Of a stretch of 64,000 bases of DNA, positions 58,086 through 64,000 are shown piece after piece. The DNA is from Isotricha intestinalis (lineage: Eukaryota; Ciliophora; Litostomatea; Vestibuliferida; Isotrichidae), in assembly GCA_023807065.1 (NCBI GenBank), contig JAJJLU010003503.1, forward strand, positions 1 to 64,000, given 5' to 3'. The translations under genes were made by a program, and so were the position numbers. Each line of letters opens with the position of its first letter. The stretch's first letter is position 1. The notes under the pieces were generated by a model. The model ran no database searches. It saw only the letters and a program-made list of their open reading frames with translations, and was not told the origin of the DNA.

Positions 58086-59642
58086 TTATTTTTTCAAACT
58101 TTTTTTTTCTTTAACTAAATTTTTAATTAAAGAAATTAATCTATTACTACTCATATTAAATAAATTCCAATATTTTTTATTTCCTTTATTTAAAAATTTT
58201 AAACACATAACTCCAGATTTAAACTCTTTAATTATAATTCCATATTTAAATAACTTATAAAAAATAATATTTCTTTTAATAATTATACAAGGACCATTAA
58301 TTTTTCCTTTAAACCAAAATCCAATAATACAATTTAAATATTTATTTAAACTATTTAAATAAATTCCAAAACCTTCTTTATATCCATCTTTATAAAATCC
58401 AAAATATTTTTTTCCATTATTCCAAGTAAATATTCCAAATCCATTTAAATCACCATTAGAAAGTTCACCTTCATAACTTTTTCCATCATAATAATTAAAA
58501 ATACCATAACCTTCAATATTATTATTATTAAATTGTCCTTTATATAAAGTACCATCATCCCATTTATAAGTTCCAATTCCATTCTTTTTATGTTTATTAA
58601 ATTCACCAAAAAAAATTGAAGAATCATTCCACAATTGAATTCCAATTCCATTTATTTCATCATTTTTCCATTCTCCTTCAATCACTGTTTTATTTTTTGA
58701 AGAAGTAAATATTCCATAACCATTTGGTTTATTATTTATATAATGACCTTCAAATTTGGAATTTTTATTATTTGAAAATCTACAAAAATTATCTATTTTG
58801 TTATTTGAGAAATTTCCTATTAATTTATGGTGATCTTCCCATAATACTATTCCAAAGTTTGTTTTTATATTATTTATTTTGAATCCTATATATTTAAAAT
58901 TTTTAGGTTTTTTTATAAATAACCCTCTTATTCTTTCTATTGAATGATTTTCATTATCATCTTCTATTTCATATATTTCTTCTTCTTCATCTTCATCTAT
59001 GTTTTTTGAATTTTTTATAATTCCACTTTTTAAATCTTTTACAAATATATCTTTAAATGTTTGTAATGATGCTTTTTTTGTTAATTGAGGTAAATTATAT
59101 GATGGCCCTATATCATATAATGATTTAATAAAATTTGATTCTGAATATGTGACTATTTTCTTATTTAATTTTGATTGATTTTCAAAGGAAAATATTTTTT
59201 TATATTTTTCTTTGTTCATTTTGTTTAAAAATGAATAAGCTCTATTTATATTATTTTGATTTAAAAGATTCATTGAAGAATTTTCACTTACATTTGATCT
59301 TAAACTAAGATTTACTTCAGTATATTTTACCTTTGATATTATTTCTTCATTCTTAATTGAATTTTTTAATTTGATATGAATACTTTCCAAATCTTTTTGT
59401 AATTCATTTTCAGAAAATTTTATACTATTTTTTTCTTTTGGTGAATTTAGAAAACTATTTGTTTTATTTATTTTATTTCCAAAACAACTTTTTATTTTTT
59501 TATTATTAATTTTGCGATAAATTCTTATGCTATTTAATGGAGTTTGTGAATTTGAGAAAGATAGATTTTGATTTTTAATTAATATATTATTAGAATCATT
59601 ATTTATTATTTTATGTGATTTTTTTGATTTTTGATTTCCCAT
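58086..59642 (-). CDS. MORN-repeat protein with N-terminal myristoylation signal
   Basis: A 518-aa protein with a C-terminal array of about seven MORN repeats (residues about 245-420): FEGHYINNKPNGYGIF, IEGEWKNDEINGIGIQ, FFGEFNKHKKNGIGTY, YKGQFNNNNIEGYGIF, YEGELSNGDLNGFGIF and YFGFYKDGYKEGFGIY. The Y-x-G-x-(F/W)-x(5-6)-G-x-G pattern is clear. MORN arrays bind membranes and phosphoinositides and organise cortical structures. The start MGNQKSKKS fits N-myristoylation (Gly2, Ser6), followed by a basic patch, so membrane anchoring is likely. Residues 10-230 are Lys/Asn/Ser-rich with an acidic stretch (DEDEEEEIYEIEDD). No enzyme domain is attached. A cortical or basal-body scaffold is the best guess. 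Confidence 0.9.
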   Translation of the reverse strand: MGNQKSKKSHKIINNDSNNILIKNQNLSFSNSQTPLNSIRIYRKINNKKIKSCFGNKINKTNSFLNSPKEKNSIKFSENELQKDLESIHIKLKNSIKNEEIISKVKYTEVNLSLRSNVSENSSMNLLNQNNINRAYSFLNKMNKEKYKKIFSFENQSKLNKKIVTYSESNFIKSLYDIGPSYNLPQLTKKASLQTFKDIFVKDLKSGIIKNSKNIDEDEEEEIYEIEDDNENHSIERIRGLFIKKPKNFKYIGFKINNIKTNFGIVLWEDHHKLIGNFSNNKIDNFCRFSNNKNSKFEGHYINNKPNGYGIFTSSKNKTVIEGEWKNDEINGIGIQLWNDSSIFFGEFNKHKKNGIGTYKWDDGTLYKGQFNNNNIEGYGIFNYYDGKSYEGELSNGDLNGFGIFTWNNGKKYFGFYKDGYKEGFGIYLNSLNKYLNCIIGFWFKGKINGPCIIIKRNIIFYKLFKYGIIIKEFKSGVMCLKFLNKGNKKYWNLFNMSSNRLISLIKNLVKEKKSLKK

Positions 59643-60036
59643 TTTTTCTGTCTATTTTTATAAATAAAAGTTGAAAAAGATTTTGATAAAAAAAGAAATA
59701 AAACTTATATCAGTTTTATTTCTCTTAATATTTACTGAAAATTCTATAAATTTATAATTTAATGTTATTTTAATTTAAATTAATTTTTTATGGCATATAT
59801 CATCTCATTTAAGAATTTTTTTTCAAAAATTAAATTTAAAAATATAATGTTATTTAATTAAAATGAACTTTAAACAAGTTAAATTTATAGAAATAAATAT
59901 ATATTATATAAATAAAAAATTTAATTATTATTTAAAAATTTAATTAATAAACTTTTCTAAAATATTAAAATTATAATTAATAATTGCTTTTATACTTTAA
60001 TTCTTTTAAGAATAAATTTAAAGAATTAATTAATTA
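59643..60036. other. Divergent intergenic region
   Basis: A 394-bp gap between the divergent MORN and HDAC-fold genes, which must contain both promoters. It is nearly pure A/T; no motif stands out. Confidence 0.45.
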
Positions 60037-62655
60037 ATGGAGAGCCTAACTAATAATAATATAGAAAAAAAAAATCAAGAAAAAATCCAAAATACAATAA
60101 ATTATCAATCAAATTTCCCTATAAATCCAATAAAAGAGCCTTTGCCTGAAGATAATATATTAGGAAAAACATATGAAAATGAAGAAAACTATATCAAAAA
60201 TAACTTTAATTTATTCAACATATTTAATTTAGAGCTTAATGAAAAATCACTAAATAAAAAAAATGAAAATTTGATAGTCGAACAACCTGAAATTTTATAT
60301 ATTCAATTTATCTCATATATAAAAGGATATAACACTGAAAAAAATATTGAGAAAATTGAAAAAATTTTAAAAGAAAATCCGAATTTTATAAATAAAATAT
60401 CATATGAAGGATTATCTCCTCTTCAATATAGTATATTATTTTCAGATGTTTATATATTTAAAAAATTAATTGAATATAAAGCAAATACTAAAGTTATTGT
60501 TGAAGGAATGCATATTATTCATTTATCTTTAGTAATGTGTATTTTTAAAAAAGAACAAAAAAGATGTTCTGAAATTTTTCATTATATAATTGAAAAATTT
60601 CCAGAACAAAAAGATTTAGTTGATAGATTAGGAAGAACTTATCTTCATATGATATTTCAATATGATTTTACCGAAGCTTTAAGTGGTATTAATATATTAA
60701 TTGATGAATTATTTAAAATTGATAATAATGGTGATTATGTAATTAATTATGTATATAAATATAATAGTAAAAATTCATTTACTTATATTTGTCAAAATTT
60801 TATTAATTTAAAAGAAATATATTTGAAAATAAGAGAAGAATCAAAATTAAATAAAGGATTATATTATCAAAGAGAAGAAGTTTTCTTAGAAAATTGCCTT
60901 ATTCATCATGCATATGAAATTATTGGTTTTATTGTTCTAAATTGTTTTGGTTTTGATTTAGAAGTAAAAACTGATTTAGAAAGAATTTTAGTAAAATATT
61001 CAAAATACATTGATAATCAAGAAGAAGGAATTTATGGTATAAATTCAATATATTATAATGCATATATTGCTTATAATGGTTGGGATTTTATTCATTCAAA
61101 GAATAATTCTAAAAGAGAACAATATAAATTTGATTTCAAATTTCTGGTTCGAAAAACTGGAATTATATATAATAATAATTGCTTATTACATTTAGAATTA
61201 CCTGAAGAGCCAATAAAAAGAATAAGAAGAATTAATGAGTTAAAAGAAAATTCAAATAGATTTTCTTTATTAATTTCAGATAAAAAAACTGGAATTTTAA
61301 ATAATGATTTATTTGATGATCCTATTCAATTTATAATAAAAGAAAGTACAAGAGAATCTTGTTTAAACGATATATTAAAATGTCATGATATTACATATTT
61401 ACAAAATATTAAAACAAAATGTGATAACATTTCTAAAAAAAATTCACTAAATTTAATAAATAATAATAATAATTTAAAAGATGAAAATACAAAATATAAA
61501 ACTGAAAAATTAAATTCAGATACATACATATCAAAAAATACATTTAATATAATGACATCAACAATAGGTTCAATATTTGATGCAATAGATTTAGTAATAT
61601 CAGGTGAATGTACGAATGCTTTTGTTATTATTAGACCTCCAGGACATAATGCTGGTTATTTTGGAACTTTTGAAAATAATTTAAATAATTCAAATAATTG
61701 CATAATTAATAATGCTTGTATTGGAGCTGCTTATGCTAGATATAAATATAGAGATAATGGAATTTCAAAAATTGCTATTTTTGATTATAATGCTTTTTGT
61801 GGAAAAGGAAGTGAAGAAATTATAGAAATGTTAAATTCTAAAGTTTTTTCTAAAGATATGAATTATGATAAAGTAGGGAAAATTAATATAAGAAAAGATA
61901 AAAAAATTAATTGGTTAAATTTCTCAGATGCTAAAAATATATTATATATATCTACACATATTCAAGAAAATGATTCTTTTGGAAATATAATAAATAATAC
62001 AAAAGAAAACGATGAAATTTATCCAGCTGGAATATTAAATATACCTTTTAATACAAAGAAAATTTATTCATATGATTTTAGAAATGTAATAAGAAGTAAA
62101 GTTATTCCAAGATTATGTAAATTTAAACCAGATTTAATTATATTATGTTCTGGTTTTGATGGTCATGAATTAGAAGAAAATGATAATCAAATGTTTTTAC
62201 AAGAATATGATTATGCTTTTTTAACTGAACAATTACAATTTGTTGCTGATCATTATTCTAAAAAAATGATAGTTAGTATTTTAGAAGAAGGTTATAATGT
62301 AAAAAGTGGAATTATATCTTCTTTTGCTCAATCAGTTTTTACTCATGTTAGATATCTAAATTTAGCTGCTAATATGTCTTATATATTTGATGTTAAATTG
62401 AAAAAAGATGAAAGGAAAAGGGAATATGAAAATGATTTGGAAAATTTTAAAAAAATTGAAAGGTTTAAAAATGTTAATATTATAGAAAATAAAAATGATA
62501 AAAGAATTGAAAAAGAAGAAGATGTTGATTGGGATACTGATAATAATTTTAATATTAATAAAAATTATTCAAATAATAAAAATGTTAATTATAAAAACAT
62601 TAGTGATGTACCGAAAAATTTAATTAAGAGGAAGAAAAATAAAAGTATTTCATAA
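60037..62655 (+). CDS. Ankyrin plus histone-deacetylase-fold protein, catalytic residues altered
   Basis: An 872-aa protein. Ankyrin-type repeats occupy about residues 95-250 (GLSPLQYSILFSDVYIFKKL, then LGRTYLHMIF). The class II HDAC domain follows at about 455-785: VIIRPPGHNAG (from 530), CIINNACIGAAYARY, AIFDYNAFCGKGSEEI (from 581), LIILCSGFDGHE (about 702-711) and ILEEGYNV (749-756). In active HDACs the Zn ligands are Asp and His in D-x-D-x-H-H-G and Asp in GFDxH. Here the first two are Asn585 and Phe587; only Asp708 remains. RPPGHHA reads RPPGHNA. Tyr753 is kept. The deacetylase is therefore probably dead, perhaps a binding module. Ankyrin-HDAC fusions are known in other alveolates. Confidence 0.88.
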   Translation: MESLTNNNIEKKNQEKIQNTINYQSNFPINPIKEPLPEDNILGKTYENEENYIKNNFNLFNIFNLELNEKSLNKKNENLIVEQPEILYIQFISYIKGYNTEKNIEKIEKILKENPNFINKISYEGLSPLQYSILFSDVYIFKKLIEYKANTKVIVEGMHIIHLSLVMCIFKKEQKRCSEIFHYIIEKFPEQKDLVDRLGRTYLHMIFQYDFTEALSGINILIDELFKIDNNGDYVINYVYKYNSKNSFTYICQNFINLKEIYLKIREESKLNKGLYYQREEVFLENCLIHHAYEIIGFIVLNCFGFDLEVKTDLERILVKYSKYIDNQEEGIYGINSIYYNAYIAYNGWDFIHSKNNSKREQYKFDFKFLVRKTGIIYNNNCLLHLELPEEPIKRIRRINELKENSNRFSLLISDKKTGILNNDLFDDPIQFIIKESTRESCLNDILKCHDITYLQNIKTKCDNISKKNSLNLINNNNNLKDENTKYKTEKLNSDTYISKNTFNIMTSTIGSIFDAIDLVISGECTNAFVIIRPPGHNAGYFGTFENNLNNSNNCIINNACIGAAYARYKYRDNGISKIAIFDYNAFCGKGSEEIIEMLNSKVFSKDMNYDKVGKINIRKDKKINWLNFSDAKNILYISTHIQENDSFGNIINNTKENDEIYPAGILNIPFNTKKIYSYDFRNVIRSKVIPRLCKFKPDLIILCSGFDGHELEENDNQMFLQEYDYAFLTEQLQFVADHYSKKMIVSILEEGYNVKSGIISSFAQSVFTHVRYLNLAANMSYIFDVKLKKDERKREYENDLENFKKIERFKNVNIIENKNDKRIEKEEDVDWDTDNNFNINKNYSNNKNVNYKNISDVPKNLIKRKKNKSIS

Positions 62656-62925
62656 TCAAAAGACATTTTAAATTTTAAATAAATCTATTCAAATAATTAA
62701 TTATGGAATATTTATTAATTTCTTTTAGATATAAATTGAATGTTTTATTAAATATACTATACTAAAATAATAATTGAAATTAAAAAATTTATTTATCAAT
62801 GTTTTCCAATTATCTTTCATTATATAATAAAGTTGAATGGCAGAAATTTTATTTAATTAATATTATATTTAAATCAATATTTTTTTAATTTTCTTCGAAA
62901 TCATTTTCAAATTCATATTCTAATT

Positions 62926-64000
62926 TTAAATATCTTCATCTGAATTAATTTCTTTTTCTTTTTTTTTTCTTTTTTCTTCTTCTTTTTTCCTTTTTCTTTC
63001 TTCTTCTTCTAATTGTTTTATTTTTTTTTCTTTCTCTTCTAATTTTTTCTTTAATTTTTGAACTTCTTCAAAATTAATTTTTTCTTTAATTTCTTCTTCT
63101 TCTTTTTTTTTTCTGAATAGATTAATTATTTCTCCATTTTCTTCACCAATTTTATTTAATTTTTTTATAAATTCATCTCTTGTCATTAGTTGTTGCCTTA
63201 ATTTATAATTTTTATTAGATTTACTATTATATGTTTGATTTCTATAAATATTAACCTTATCTTTTTTATTAATATATGTATTTGTATTAAAAGATTCTTC
63301 TTTAAATGGAAAAAAAAGTGCATTTTTATTTCTCTTAATATCTAATTTTCTTTTAATATTTTTAATTTGATTTTTTTCTTTATGTAAAATTAAATTTCTT
63401 TTGGAGTTATTGCCAATATTAAAACTTTTATTTGAAAAATCTATATTTGTTTCTCTTGAAATGAAAAACAGAGAATTTGTTTCATTTATTTTTTTACTTG
63501 AATAATTTTTCTTAAATAAATTTAAATTATTTGTATTTGAAGGGACATTACTCAAAGAAAAATTATTATTGTTTTGAATATTTTCTAAAAGTGATTCTTG
63601 AATTAGAGAATATTTAGCATGTTTAATATCATTAATAATATTATTTTCAATTGGAATAATTATTTTATTTGATTGTTTATTTTCTTTTATTGAACAACAT
63701 ATTAAAAAAGGATCAATATTATCATTTGAAAAAAATATATATTTTTTTATATTTGTATTCTTTAAAAAATGTAAATCAGATTTCATTGTAATTAAATAAT
63801 TATCATCATAATAATATGCTGAGTTTAAATTTTTTAAATTATGCTTTCCTAGATTAATTGGATATGATGAAACTTCTCTAAATTTCATCAAATATTTTAC
63901 ACAATTTATTCCATTTAATCTTATTTTTTTTAATAAATTTACTAAATCATTTAGAATTGAGTTGAAATTTTCATCTTTATTTGAATCTGAATTTTCTAAT
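62926..64000 (-). CDS. Lys/Glu-rich protein of unknown function, 5' end outside the window
   Basis: The frame is open to the right edge: upstream of the Met at 63891 it continues as DSNKDENFNSILNDLVNLLK and VNLLKKIRLNGINCVKYLMK, so the start lies beyond 64000. Visible text begins with REVSSYPINLGKHNLKNLNS; the segment YYDDNYLITMKSDLHFLKN looks folded. The C-terminal 75 residues are a Lys/Glu coiled coil (KLKKKLEEKEKKIKQLEEEE). The frame stops at 62926 after NSDEDI. One base back, the sequence continues as YLKLEYEFENDFEEN to a TAA at 62885, so the true end may lie there. No family is recognised. Confidence 0.65.
   Translation of the reverse strand, partial: LENSDSNKDENFNSILNDLVNLLKKIRLNGINCVKYLMKFREVSSYPINLGKHNLKNLNSAYYYDDNYLITMKSDLHFLKNTNIKKYIFFSNDNIDPFLICCSIKENKQSNKIIIPIENNIINDIKHAKYSLIQESLLENIQNNNNFSLSNVPSNTNNLNLFKKNYSSKKINETNSLFFISRETNIDFSNKSFNIGNNSKRNLILHKEKNQIKNIKRKLDIKRNKNALFFPFKEESFNTNTYINKKDKVNIYRNQTYNSKSNKNYKLRQQLMTRDEFIKKLNKIGEENGEIINLFRKKKEEEEIKEKINFEEVQKLKKKLEEKEKKIKQLEEEERKRKKEEEKRKKKEKEINSDEDI

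Noticed and set aside
1..64000. Reassigned genetic code (TAA/TAG as Gln) for the whole window
   Set aside because: Some forty genes, including one of 1941 codons, have no internal TAA or TAG and end at them; the code is standard for all intact genes.
1..64000. tRNA or rRNA genes, CRISPR arrays, transposons
   Set aside because: No stretch with tRNA-like G/C content and cloverleaf arms, no regular spacer array, and no transposase or reverse-transcriptase motifs were seen.

Overview
The window is nuclear DNA of a protist with a very A+T-rich genome (about four bases in five are A or T by eye). Genes are dense, lie on both strands, and have short A/T-only intergenic gaps. Proteins are rich in Lys, Asn and Ile, with long Asn/Lys tracts. 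Splicing explains several adjacent open frames: six GTAA...AG introns of only 24 to 47 nt were found, each restoring a continuous frame. Stops are mostly TAA, with a few TAG and one TGA, so the ordinary nuclear code fits all intact genes. The mix of many CAMK-type kinases, an ABCA transporter, MORN and SHIPPO proteins, tiny introns and a MARK-like kinase with its typical pre-kinase segment suggests a ciliate that uses the standard code (some anaerobic or rumen lineages do). That placement is an inference, not proven.

Layout. 0-8 kb: a Lys-rich unknown, prefoldin subunit 5, a PP2C phosphatase, a coiled-coil protein, a CAMK-like kinase and a two-EF-hand protein. 8-19 kb: an unknown, a MARK-like kinase rebuilt from three exons, a two-exon unknown, a CaMKK-like kinase with an N-terminal acylation signal encoded by a 23-nt exon, a MADS-box protein and a SHIPPO/STPGR-repeat axonemal-type protein. 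19-30 kb: a membrane-anchored aspartyl-protease-like protein, a beta-lactamase-fold serine hydrolase, an AMPK-like kinase and a giant Asn-rich IQ protein. 30-36 kb: ribosomal protein uS7 (RPS5), an Asn/Gln-rich protein, a coiled-coil protein and a protein with DIEGAxP repeats. 35.9-39.8 kb: an apparent gene graveyard with two recognisable degenerate genes around two intact small genes. 39.8-46.8 kb: a DMT-like membrane protein, a second protease-like protein, a Cys-cluster protein with Asn-rich repeats, an unknown and an annexin. 47-56 kb: a full-size ABCA transporter between two ATG13-like HORMA proteins, plus a tail-anchored protein. 56-64 kb: two unknowns, a MORN protein, an ankyrin plus HDAC-fold protein and an unknown that runs off the right edge.

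Themes. Signalling (five kinases, PP2C, EF-hand, annexin), cilium or cortex structure (SHIPPO, MORN, possibly the DIEGAxP protein) and membrane traffic or autophagy (ABCA, ATG13-like) dominate. Three proteins keep an enzyme fold but lack key catalytic residues: both aspartyl-protease-like proteins and the HDAC. No tRNA, rRNA, CRISPR array or transposon was recognised.
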